Of a stretch of 64,000 nucleotides of DNA, positions 8,012 through 17,196 are shown one piece after another. This stretch comes from Stentor roeselii (Eukaryota; Ciliophora; Heterotrichea; Heterotrichida; Stentoridae), in assembly GCA_006503475.1 (NCBI GenBank), contig RSEH01000196.1, positions 26,621 through 90,620 on the forward strand. The letters are read 5' to 3'. A model generated the notes under the pieces. That model was not told the origin of the DNA and did no database searches. It worked only from the letters and a program-made list of their open reading frames with translations. The position numbers and the translations under genes are program-made. How positions within the stretch are numbered: position 1 is the stretch's first letter; each line of letters starts with the position of its first letter.

Positions 8012-11000
8012 ATGGCGGAAATTCACTTATCTGAGCCGTGGCTGAAGCAAGTGACATCGATCATAACAGACTCTGAGGTGCAAAACACCAAAATGGACCA
8101 ACTTATGAAGAACTTTAGGACTTGGAACCCGTTTTCGAACAAGGTCTTCACAGGACATTCTGGTCCAGTATGGTGCTGCGCAATGACGTCTGACAACTCA
8201 ACAATTTTTTCAGGTTCCGAAGACAAGACGGTAAAAATCTGGGATGCTGAGACCCAAGAGTGTCTTCACACCTTCACCGACCACATCAACACAGTAAACG
8301 GTTTAGAAGTCGTTTGCGATGACAAATACCTCGTAAGTGCTGACTGGAGCGGGAAAATGTTCGTATATGACTTGAAGGCAAGAACTCTATTCAAAGAAAT
8401 AGTCGGTCACACAGCAGGCATTTACACCTTCGCCCTAAGCAGAGCCGGTGACTACCTCATAAGCGGCGGTGGAGACTGCTCAGCTCGCATCTGGAAACTT
8501 CCTGAATTCGAAAGTGCAGGAACTTTAAACACTGACGGGAACACAATCTTCTCTCTCGCTGTAAACAAGGGCTTCACAGAGATCATCTGCGCAGGAATCG
8601 GAGGAGTCGTCCGAATCTTCAACTTTCCAGCCCTGAGCCTAAAAGCAAGTTTTGATGCAAAGTCAGGAGTGATTCAATCTATGGGCATCACCAGCAACGA
8701 CAACTATTTAATCATCGGTACCAGAAATAACGTGATAAAAGTTTACAATTACAATGAAAGAACTGAGTATTGTTCTTTCAATTCTCATGAAAACTGGGTA
8801 AGAAATTTAGTGGTTTCGAAAGATGATAATTATTTCATTTCAGTTTCAGCAGATAAGTCAATTCGTATCTTTAACATTAAGAATAAATGTGAAGAATTGA
8901 ACTTAGAGGGAAGTGAAGGTTATGTCTTTGGAGAGTATCTTTCGAAGGACGGGCAGTATTTGTTGACAGGTGCTTCTGATAAGATTATGAGACTTTGGAA
9001 CTTGGGGAAACCGAATCGAGTGAGTGAGTTAGAAGGACACAGCAAGACCATCATGTCAATCGCTGTCACTTCAGATGACAAGTACCTGGTCACTGGGTCG
9101 GAAGATAAGACTGTCATGGTCTGGGATCTTGTCGAGTTCAGTCAAGCAGCGGTCTTGACTTCTCACAGTGAAACTGTTTGGTCTGTCGCAGTGACCAAAG
9201 ACTCGAAGTACATCGCAAGTGCCTCAGGAGATAAAAAAGTCATTCTATGGGACTTCGCGACTAAAGAGATTTATGCGACGTTAGAAGGACATACTAATCC
9301 TATCTTTTGTGTCACTTTTAACAATCAAGGAACGGTTGCTGTGTCAGGCGCGCAGGATAAAAATCTTATTGTTTGGGACGTGAATGAAAAAAGCTTGAAA
9401 AAAACTCTTAATGGACATACTGATACTGTTTTTGCTGTGAAAATTTCATTTGATGATAATTTTATCATATCAGGAGCTGCTGACTATACTATCAGGATTT
9501 GGAGTCTTAAAGCTTTGGAACAGGTTGAAAAAATTGAAACTAAAGCTGGAATGATTGAAAGTATTTCTTTGAGTAACGATGGAAAGTACCTCGCATTTGG
9601 AGACAGGGCAAACAAAGTGAGCCTTTGGGACTGGACGACCAGAACACCTATCAAAAAGTTCTCAAAACATAACAAGTGGGTCAAATCTGTCAGTTTTTCA
9701 GCTGATAACAACTTATTCGTCTCTGCTTCGAATGACTTTAGTGTCAGGGTCTGGAATGCAAGTGAAGAACGGCAAGAGTTTATTCTTAGAGGACATACTG
9801 CTAGTGTCAGGGCAGCACGCTTCACAAATGACGGAAAATTCGTCATTTCAGCTGGAGAAGACAAGAAGATTAAAGTTTGGAATGTTTTTGATGTTGATTC
9901 TTTTGAATTAACTGATATTTCTAGTAGCTTGGAAAGTTTTCTTTATTTGACAAAAATTAAAACTAAGAGACCCAGCAGCTCTAGTCATGCTGAATATACT
10001 TTTGGACAGCTTCGTATTAACTTGGCTCACTTTTATGCTTATATGAACTATGATGTGCTCTTGCATGATGCTTTTTTTGATGGAGTTGAAATCAAAAGAG
10101 ATATTGAAGGGCATACTCCATTATTCTATGCATTGGCCAGATCTTCTCAAAACTGCATAGATATCATATTGAAGTACATGAACCGGATAAAATTCACAGA
10201 AAATGAGCTGTACCTAAACTACTGCCACGCCATGAGAGACGATTTCGAAAGACTCCTTTGTAATCATTCAGTATACCTGCCTGACTTCTTAGAAGAAATC
10301 TTTTATTCTGTGAACGACCTTCCGAACTTTGCAGTTCCAAAGGTCTCTCTTCCGATACTTCACTTCTCACAGACCAAGGCCATCGATGTCAGTCAGTTCG
10401 TTTACAGCATTGAGGAGACTCCTCCTGGAACTGACGAAATCCCTATTGAGTTCAAAACTCTGCCTTTTCCGATACCTTTCCATGGAGGTTCAACTGAAAG
10501 CATTATTTTGTTGAAAAACATCACGAAATGCCCTAATGATCGAATTTTGCAGACGAAGTTTATTAAGAGTTACATCACAAATAAGTGGGATAATATCTGG
10601 CCATTTATTATGTTTTTGACCTCAATCATGTGGCTTAATATCATTTTGATGTCTGTGGTTATTGTGAGAATGTATTCAATATCATGGGAAACTCACATCG
10701 TATCACAAGTAGTTCCAGAATTGATCTGCTTCATAATCGTAAATCTAGTGCTAGCTTTATACGAGTTATTGCAAGCAATCACGACAGGTTCCACATATTT
10801 CACAGAGTTTTGGAATATGATCGACATCTTGAGGTCCACACTCTGCCTAGCATGGGGTTTCATGAATTTCAGTTTCACCCAAGAAGACTTATTCGTGATA
10901 ACCTGGATCATGGTCGTCCTAAACTTTTTCCGAGGTCTAACCGGTTTCCGAGCATTCAGCACAACCCGCTTTTACACTCGTTTGATTATCAGAGCTTTCA

Positions 11001-11527
11001 GTGACTCTTCTTCTTTCTTATTCATCTTCTTTTACTCAACTTTCGCATTCGGAGTGATTTACTTTGTGTCACAAGAAGGAGTAGAAAAAGATATTTTCAA
11101 GTTGTGGAGCAGTCCTTATCAGTTGAATATGGGAGAAATCTCTGATGCGAATAAAGAAAACCCTGCAACTTACATTTATTTTATGATGGCTTCTGTGATC
11201 AATGTCATTATTATGTTAAATTTATTGATTTCTATTCTTGGAGACTCTTTTGACTCATTCCAGATGGATGCTATGCAAATTGATTTCTTGGAACAGGCTG
11301 AACTTATTCTTGAAATTGAAAGTCTTATGTTCTGGAAACGAGATATGAATGAAAGACTCTTTTTGCAGACTTGTCAGGAACTTACTGTTGAGGAAAATCA
11401 GGCTTGGGAAGGGAAAGTTACTATGATTATGAAAAGCATCAGGAAGATGAAAACTGATGTCAGGAATGATATTGCTGATCTTAAGAAAATGATGCAGAAT
11501 ATTCTTGATAAGATGCCCAAAAAGTAA
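8012..11527 (+). CDS. WD40-repeat / TRP-like cation channel fusion
   Basis: 1171 residues. Residues ~40-640 contain 14 WD40 repeats, counted by their closing dipeptides (KIWD, FVYD, RIWK, RIFN, KVYN, RIFN, RLWN, MVWD, ILWD, IVWD, RIWS, SLWD, RVWN, KVWN), enough for two seven-bladed propellers. A linker holds one ankyrin-like unit ('EGHTPLFYALARSSQNCI'). From ~850 to 1090 is a six-helix ion-transport domain with a pore region containing 'QLNMGEI' and a last helix ending 'MLNLLISILGDSFDSF', which resembles the S6 end of TRP channels. A cytoplasmic helical tail follows. It is probably a membrane cation channel with a large cytosolic sensing or scaffolding platform; ion selectivity cannot be read from sequence. 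No intron with an in-frame stop was found. Confidence 0.9.
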   Translation: MAEIHLSEPWLKQVTSIITDSEVQNTKMDQLMKNFRTWNPFSNKVFTGHSGPVWCCAMTSDNSTIFSGSEDKTVKIWDAETQECLHTFTDHINTVNGLEVVCDDKYLVSADWSGKMFVYDLKARTLFKEIVGHTAGIYTFALSRAGDYLISGGGDCSARIWKLPEFESAGTLNTDGNTIFSLAVNKGFTEIICAGIGGVVRIFNFPALSLKASFDAKSGVIQSMGITSNDNYLIIGTRNNVIKVYNYNERTEYCSFNSHENWVRNLVVSKDDNYFISVSADKSIRIFNIKNKCEELNLEGSEGYVFGEYLSKDGQYLLTGASDKIMRLWNLGKPNRVSELEGHSKTIMSIAVTSDDKYLVTGSEDKTVMVWDLVEFSQAAVLTSHSETVWSVAVTKDSKYIASASGDKKVILWDFATKEIYATLEGHTNPIFCVTFNNQGTVAVSGAQDKNLIVWDVNEKSLKKTLNGHTDTVFAVKISFDDNFIISGAADYTIRIWSLKALEQVEKIETKAGMIESISLSNDGKYLAFGDRANKVSLWDWTTRTPIKKFSKHNKWVKSVSFSADNNLFVSASNDFSVRVWNASEERQEFILRGHTASVRAARFTNDGKFVISAGEDKKIKVWNVFDVDSFELTDISSSLESFLYLTKIKTKRPSSSSHAEYTFGQLRINLAHFYAYMNYDVLLHDAFFDGVEIKRDIEGHTPLFYALARSSQNCIDIILKYMNRIKFTENELYLNYCHAMRDDFERLLCNHSVYLPDFLEEIFYSVNDLPNFAVPKVSLPILHFSQTKAIDVSQFVYSIEETPPGTDEIPIEFKTLPFPIPFHGGSTESIILLKNITKCPNDRILQTKFIKSYITNKWDNIWPFIMFLTSIMWLNIILMSVVIVRMYSISWETHIVSQVVPELICFIIVNLVLALYELLQAITTGSTYFTEFWNMIDILRSTLCLAWGFMNFSFTQEDLFVITWIMVVLNFFRGLTGFRAFSTTRFYTRLIIRAFSDSSSFLFIFFYSTFAFGVIYFVSQEGVEKDIFKLWSSPYQLNMGEISDANKENPATYIYFMMASVINVIIMLNLLISILGDSFDSFQMDAMQIDFLEQAELILEIESLMFWKRDMNERLFLQTCQELTVEENQAWEGKVTMIMKSIRKMKTDVRNDIADLKKMMQNILDKMPKK

Positions 11528-12706
11528 TTAATAGGATTTAGATATTATGGTTATTATTTAGTGGTTATGTAGAAAGGAAGTTATTATATAATTGATCTAT
11601 TTCAGTATAATTACCATCTAGAGGGTGTATTGCCTGTGATTTCATAAATTTTAGTAGGCTAATTTGTTTTAAACTACAATTTTCCGAGAATTTAGTGAAT
11701 TCTTAATATATCAAAAGCTTCAGTAGTTCTTAATCGTCTTTATTCTTTCCTTTTTTTAATTGTGATTGACTTCGTGTCACAGTAAAAACTAGAAAAATAT
11801 TTCATGCAAAGAGAATTTTTTTCATGAAAAATCTCTGAAGTGATAATTAAACTTTATTTATAAGGATTCGGTTATTAATGTCACCATATTTTGAATATAT
11901 TTTTTTTCTCTATAAAGACTCAGTTTGAGATCTCAACATTTTCTTTATTTAATTTTTGATGAAATATCTTATTTTCTTGATAATCTGATAATAAACTTTA
12001 AAACCTCCCATGCGTTTCTTTATCAACCTAAGTTTTATAGAGAGAATAAATTTGTTGATTTAAGTTTGGTTTCCAGAATATCAATTTCAAGAAGTAATTC
12101 TAGTTTATCAAAATGAAAATAAATAAGTTTATTTGAATAGAATTTAATGAGTGTTGAGCAAGAAACGTTTGGAAAGTTTTTAATATAATTATCAGATAAT
12201 CAATAAAATAAGATATTTCATCAAAACAAAAGAAATTAAGATATAAAAGAATTCGAGTGTGATCAGTAATGAGAAATGGCCAATAAGTAATTAAGGGTTT
12301 TGATCTATTAATCACTATTTGTTTGAGATCAGACTCTGAATTTAGATGAAAATGGTTAATTTTGAATAGTTTTACACAAGAACGAACAGTTGAAAAATTT
12401 TAAACTTACTATAGTATTGGCTTATGATTAATTTTTTAAAACTTAACTTTAAACGATGAAAATAATATATATTCAGAAATGGCCCCCTTGATAGAAGCCT
12501 TCTACTTATTATTTCATCAATACAATCTGAATATTCACTTCTAAAATAAATTATGCCCCTAAACTAAAAAAAACCTTAAAGATCCAAAAAAAAAATGAAA
12601 ATTGAAAACAAAAAAATGTTTAAAAATCCTCATTTATCAACTCAACATCCCCATTCATACAAATCCAAATCCACTCCATTGAAATGCATCCAAAAGATCA
12701 TTTAAA
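11528..12706. other. AT-rich intergenic region containing an inverted repeat
   Basis: About 1.2 kb without a supported gene. Two ORFs of 63 and 71 codons at 11925-12116 (+) and 12100-12315 (-) resemble each other because they lie on the two arms of an inverted repeat (separate entry). The last 150 bases before 12707 are unusually rich in A and C on the plus strand, the composition seen upstream of many starts here. Confidence 0.6.
11931..12250. repeat. Imperfect inverted repeat, arms about 115-130 bp
   Basis: The left arm (about 11931-12060) matches the reverse complement of the right arm (about 12121-12250). The best shared core is 'GATGAAATATCTTATTTT' followed by TTGAT.ATCTGATAAT and, further in, an 'AAACTTT...CGTTTCTT' block. 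Identity by eye is about 70-75 percent with a few gaps. The loop is about 60 bp. No terminal target-site duplication or transposase was seen. It could be a decayed palindromic element, a hairpin RNA source, or the residue of an inverted duplication. Confidence 0.7.
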
Positions 12707-12943
12707 ATGGATTCAGATTCAGAATTATCCTCAGTCATCTCATCAGACCTAGAATCAACATGCGAAACTCTATCAAAATCCGAAGACCTTGCACCAAACA
12801 CTAATCCTGAACCCTTTCAAGCGCCTGTCCCATCCGAGGCAGTCCAAACCTTTTCAAACCTTTCAAACTCTTCAGAAGACCCTTGGGAAAGAATCGCATT
12901 CCAAGTCTTCGAAAACAACGAAAAATTTTTTACCCTTAATTAA
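12707..12943 (+). CDS. Small acidic Ser/Glu-rich protein, unknown
   Basis: 78 residues beginning MDSDSELSSVISSDLES, with a Pro-rich middle and a 'WERIAFQVFENNEKFF' end. The ATG is preceded by TTTAAA, like other starts here, and the C/A-rich codon use matches the 5' parts of neighbouring genes. I do not recognise it. It sits 141 bp upstream of the calpain gene on the same strand. Short length keeps confidence moderate. Confidence 0.5.
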   Translation: MDSDSELSSVISSDLESTCETLSKSEDLAPNTNPEPFQAPVPSEAVQTFSNLSNSSEDPWERIAFQVFENNEKFFTLN

Positions 12944-13084
12944 AATCCCTTCAATCCTTCTCTAATCCCTTTTCCCCATAAAGTCCTCTTCCCAATTCCA
13001 AAAACCCATTCCCCTTCATTGAAACAACTTAAAAAATTTAAATCCAGTGGAAGTCGTCTCATATTTACCACAAATAATCGAATA

Positions 13085-14908
13085 ATGTCGTGGTGGAACA
13101 AAGGAGATGCCAGTTCAAGTGAAGAAAGCGAGTCAGAATCAGAGCAGATCTTCCGTGAAAAAGACGACCTTGCAAAGAAAGGTCACGATTTATACTGCGA
13201 AGTGATGAACAAGACTTCAAACAAAAACCAAAAAGAAGACATCCGCAAGTCCCACGAAGCCTCAGGCACCAAGTTCATCGACCCTCAGTTCCCTCCAAAC
13301 GCGACAAGCCTTGCGAAAGACTTCGGCGAATTAGACTATTCAATGCAAAAAGAATGGAAGTCCTTTATTTTCAAAGACATCGACGACATCTACCCCCAGC
13401 CGATCAAAGTCTTCGACAACATCAGTCCAAACGACATTCTTCAAGGAAGACTTGGAGACTGTTACTTTTTATCGACTCTTTCAGCAATTGCGGAATTTCC
13501 CAAAAGAATAGAAAAACTCTTCGACACTCAAGACTACCAACCTTCCGGCTGTTACACCGTCAATATTTACGACATGGGAGTCGAAACTGACTACATCGTC
13601 GACGACTACTTCCCTTGTTCCCCAGATAATCGCATTGCATTCTCAGGGCCGAAAGTGGAAAGTGGCGTCACTGAACTTTGGGTCTTGCTTCTTGAAAAAG
13701 CCTGGGCTAAACGCTTTGGAAGTTACTGGGCAATCGACGCAGGACTCACTGAAGACGTTCTGAGAGACTTGACTGGAGGTCCTTGCGATACAGTCGACAT
13801 TGAAGATGAAAGGCTCTGGGAAAAGGTCCATTCTGCTAATGCGAAAAACTTTATAATGACTGCTGGAAGTGCTGGAGAAGACGGTTGTGGAGATCAGATC
13901 TCAGATGTTGGACTTGTCTCTCTTCATGCTTATGCCATTATCGATGCGCAGGAAGTGAAAGGTAAAAGAGGAGTTGAAAGACTTTTGAATATCAGGAACC
14001 CTTGGGGCGCTACTGAATGGACTGGGGACTGGTCAGACTCTTCTGCTTTGTGGACTCCTGATATCAAGAAAAAACTCGGCTGGGAAGCGAAAGATGATGG
14101 AAGCTTCTGGATGTGCTTAGAGGACTTCAAGCATTATTTCTCAGGAGTGACTATCTGTAGAGTTCATGATGATTTCCACTACCAGGCAATGCATAAGAAC
14201 CAGAAACAAGGAGACTTTTCAGTTTTTAAGGTAAATGTGCAGAAAGCTTCTGAGACTTACTTCATGGTCACTCATGCTGATAGTAGAAGGTTTGGAGGAG
14301 ATGAGTGTTATGAGTACTCACCGCTTAGAATTGTTGTTGCTAAGCAAAATGGAGATGAATATGAAAGAGTCGCTGGAATCGCTTCTGCCTTTCAGAGAGA
14401 TACTTGGCTTCTTGTTAATACCACTCCTGGAGATTATTTGATTTATGTGGAAATCTTGTGGACTACTGAAGAAACTGATCAGTTTGGGTTTTCTGTTTAT
14501 TCTGCTTCACCGGTTACTTTAGCTGATGCCACGTTTAAGGAAAGTACCTTTTTGGAGAAGGTTTATAACTTGAAACTTGCTCAGAAAAAAGGGAATAAAA
14601 GGAATATTGCACCGGGAATGGACTTTTATGAAGTGCTTTTAGATGGGGAAGACCCTGATACTGGAAAGTTCTATGAAGGGATTTACTTTGATATGATCAC
14701 CAACTCGTCGAAGGACCAGGTCTTGGAAATCGAAGTTTTGCATAAAAACTTTGAAAATATCGAACTTTATGGACAGTTCAAGGGAAGGGACTCTTATAAA
14801 CTCAATATTAAACCTGGAAAACATCAGGGTGCTGTCAAGGTTAAGGTTGACCTCACTGAATCGGTTGATGCTCCGGTTAGTATTAGGAAAAACCTGAAAC
14901 CGGCTTAA
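13085..14908 (+). CDS. Calpain-type cysteine protease
   Basis: 607 residues from the ATG at 13085, chosen because 'CGAATAATG' fits the local start context and the in-frame extension upstream has no ATG. A short acidic Ser/Glu N-terminus precedes a CysPc domain: catalytic Cys in 'LQGRLGDCYFLSTLSAIAEF' (~125), His in 'LVSLHAYAII' (~280) and Asn in 'LNIRNPWG' (~304), so the triad is intact. The last ~270 residues form beta-rich C2-like (calpain domain III) modules. No penta-EF-hand domain is present, so it is an atypical calpain. Calpains are intracellular, Ca2+-regulated processing proteases. The next gene (kinesin) starts 30 bp downstream on the same strand. Confidence 0.93.
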   Translation: MSWWNKGDASSSEESESESEQIFREKDDLAKKGHDLYCEVMNKTSNKNQKEDIRKSHEASGTKFIDPQFPPNATSLAKDFGELDYSMQKEWKSFIFKDIDDIYPQPIKVFDNISPNDILQGRLGDCYFLSTLSAIAEFPKRIEKLFDTQDYQPSGCYTVNIYDMGVETDYIVDDYFPCSPDNRIAFSGPKVESGVTELWVLLLEKAWAKRFGSYWAIDAGLTEDVLRDLTGGPCDTVDIEDERLWEKVHSANAKNFIMTAGSAGEDGCGDQISDVGLVSLHAYAIIDAQEVKGKRGVERLLNIRNPWGATEWTGDWSDSSALWTPDIKKKLGWEAKDDGSFWMCLEDFKHYFSGVTICRVHDDFHYQAMHKNQKQGDFSVFKVNVQKASETYFMVTHADSRRFGGDECYEYSPLRIVVAKQNGDEYERVAGIASAFQRDTWLLVNTTPGDYLIYVEILWTTEETDQFGFSVYSASPVTLADATFKESTFLEKVYNLKLAQKKGNKRNIAPGMDFYEVLLDGEDPDTGKFYEGIYFDMITNSSKDQVLEIEVLHKNFENIELYGQFKGRDSYKLNIKPGKHQGAVKVKVDLTESVDAPVSIRKNLKPA

Positions 14909-14938
14909 TTAGATAAGTTAGAATTTCAATAGTTTCAA

Positions 14939-17188
14939 ATGGAAAACAGCGAGCATTTAAAAGTTGCAGTAAGGATCCGGCCATTGTTAGAAATCGACCG
15001 ATCATCAGAATCCTCCACAACATCAGAAGTAACCCTTACTCAGAACAACTCAATAAAAGTCTTCGACGGTATCCAAATGTGGACCAGCACATACGACATA
15101 GTCTTCCCATCAGAATCCACGCAAGACCAAATATTCACCTTCGTTCAAAACAGCGTAGAAGGTGTCTCAAAAGGCTTCAACTGCACAATTCTCGCCTACG
15201 GACAAACCGGTTCAGGAAAGACCTTCACCATGTTCGGAGCGCAATGGGAGATGAACAACCCAGCGCCACAAGTTTATTACAATTCAAAAGCTTCTAAAAA
15301 TTCTAAACCCGCAGTTCCTTCAATAAAAACTGGAGGAATCATCCCAAAAAGCATTTCTCAGATTTTTTCAAGTACTGAAAACAGAGCAGTGACTATTTAT
15401 TGCAGCTTTCTTCAGATTTACAATGAAAAAATCTTCGACCTTCTGCAAAACCCGGCACGTGACAAGCCGCTTAGCATTCGAGAAGAGAAGGAAAGTGGAA
15501 TTTTTGTTGAGAATCTTGCTGAATATGTCGTTGAACGTGCTGAAGACTGCATTTTTTTACTTAGACAAGGCGATAAAAATCGGGTTGTGAGGCAAACTCG
15601 CTTTAATCATCATTCAAGTCGGTCACATACGATTTTTCAGATACTTGTTGAAGGAGATAAGGCGAATAAAAGAGGAGTTCTTAAAAGGGCAAAACTGAAT
15701 TTGTGTGATCTTGCTGGATCTGAAAAGTTTGATAAGGATGGAAGGATGATTAGGGATCATTTGCAGGAGATGAATAGTATCAATAAAAGTTTAACTACTC
15801 TTGGAAAAGTTATTAGTGCCTTGGCAGCTCTAAGTCATCAAAGCACCTCACACGTTCCCTACCGTGAGTCAAAGCTAACCCGTTTACTTCAAGACTCATT
15901 AGGCGTATCAACTCGAACAATCCTAATCGCGACAGTTTCTCCATCTCGTACCTACGTCGAAGAGTCCATAAACACATTGAAATTCGCAGACCGTGCAAGA
16001 CAAGTGATGGTGCGAGTAGTAAAAAACGAGATCTCAGCAACCAACGACAGTCTCGTCTCTCGCCTTCAACGCGAAATCCAGCACCTCAAGGGTCTTTTAA
16101 GCCTCAGCAAGAAAGGCAACCTGCAGGACATCAGCAAAGAGCTCCTTCTTCTTAAAGAAGAAAATGAAAGACTGCGAAAAATCACGAAAAACTTAACAGT
16201 CGAGGAAGTCGAGTCTTTAAAACAAGAAAATAAAAAACTTCGACTGGAACTTCAAGGACTTAAAGAAAAAGACGAGACTGGTGAAGACTTCTGGCATGAA
16301 GAAAGACCTATTTCGACGAAAGAGTCAAAAACAAGCAAAACAAGTAAAATAAGCAAAAATAGTCAGTTTAAAGATAAGAACAGTGTTGAAAAAGAACTGG
16401 AAAGCTGGAAAAATCAAGAAATGGAAGACGCTGTCTTGAATATCAAAGCAAAAATGACTGATAATGGAAGGTGTCCTGTGTGCACTTTGAAAGTCCCTTG
16501 CAAACACTATGAAAGTACTGAAGACCTTCCGAAAAATCATGTCTTTACCAGTAGAAATGTTTCACTTCCTCCTTGTGGAAAGAGGAACTTAAATGAAACG
16601 ATGAAAGATGTGGAAAGTCGCAATTCTTCTTTTGAACAGCCGAGAAAACTCAGCTTTCGCACAAGAGCGAAAAATTCTTATAATGAAGAATCAGCCACTT
16701 TGTTAGAACTCAAAGAAGAACAGGCTAAAAGAGCTAGACTTAAAGAAACTGAAACCAGACTTATTAAGTTAAGCAAAATCGAAGCTTATCGAGAGGAAAA
16801 GTTGAGGAAAGAACTGGAAAACTTGGAAAGGGAAAGAATTAGGGAAGAGGAAGAAATGATGAAAAAACAACAGAAGGAAAGTTATAGGAAGAAATATTTG
16901 GAAAAACAGAAAATTAAACTTGAAGAGTTTCAGAGGTTTAAAGATATGGAGGTTAAGGAATTGAGGGAAAAAATGATGCAGGATGAAGAAAGTAGAAGAA
17001 AAAAAGAGATGAAAAAGAAGCAGTATCTCGAAGAGCAGAAAAAGAAAATCTCAGACTACCAGTCCAAGAAAAAAATGATGGAAGAAGTAACAATGGACCA
17101 AATCGAAGAACTAAGTAATCTCCAAACAGCAAAAGAAGTCTTTTCCAAGAAGCACTTCACCTTCAAGAGAACCGAAGAGTTAAGTTAG
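14939..17188 (+). CDS. Kinesin with N-terminal motor domain
   Basis: 749 residues. The motor domain occupies ~5-365: 'LKVAVRIRPL', P-loop GQTGSGKT (~87), switch I 'NHHSSRSHT', switch II 'DLAGSE' (~257) and 'VPYRESKLTRLLQDSLG'. All nucleotide-binding elements are intact. A coiled coil follows, then a Ser/Lys/Thr tract, a Cys/His cluster 'CPVCTLKVPCKHY' (~513) that could bind zinc, and a long Lys/Glu-rich helix to the C-terminus. Such kinesins move toward microtubule plus ends; the exact subfamily is uncertain. The gene ends 8 bp before the stop of the convergent TRM6 gene. Composition flips sharply near 15,840 inside the motor domain. Confidence 0.95.
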   Translation: MENSEHLKVAVRIRPLLEIDRSSESSTTSEVTLTQNNSIKVFDGIQMWTSTYDIVFPSESTQDQIFTFVQNSVEGVSKGFNCTILAYGQTGSGKTFTMFGAQWEMNNPAPQVYYNSKASKNSKPAVPSIKTGGIIPKSISQIFSSTENRAVTIYCSFLQIYNEKIFDLLQNPARDKPLSIREEKESGIFVENLAEYVVERAEDCIFLLRQGDKNRVVRQTRFNHHSSRSHTIFQILVEGDKANKRGVLKRAKLNLCDLAGSEKFDKDGRMIRDHLQEMNSINKSLTTLGKVISALAALSHQSTSHVPYRESKLTRLLQDSLGVSTRTILIATVSPSRTYVEESINTLKFADRARQVMVRVVKNEISATNDSLVSRLQREIQHLKGLLSLSKKGNLQDISKELLLLKEENERLRKITKNLTVEEVESLKQENKKLRLELQGLKEKDETGEDFWHEERPISTKESKTSKTSKISKNSQFKDKNSVEKELESWKNQEMEDAVLNIKAKMTDNGRCPVCTLKVPCKHYESTEDLPKNHVFTSRNVSLPPCGKRNLNETMKDVESRNSSFEQPRKLSFRTRAKNSYNEESATLLELKEEQAKRARLKETETRLIKLSKIEAYREEKLRKELENLERERIREEEEMMKKQQKESYRKKYLEKQKIKLEEFQRFKDMEVKELREKMMQDEESRRKKEMKKKQYLEEQKKKISDYQSKKKMMEEVTMDQIEELSNLQTAKEVFSKKHFTFKRTEELS

Positions 17189-17196
17189 TGTAAATA

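Noticed and set aside
11925-12315. Two small opposing ORFs as genes
   Set aside because: Their similarity is explained by the inverted repeat that contains them.
13019-13084. N-terminal extension of calpain
   Set aside because: No ATG in this stretch; it starts at a TTG. The ATG at 13085 has the usual A/T context.
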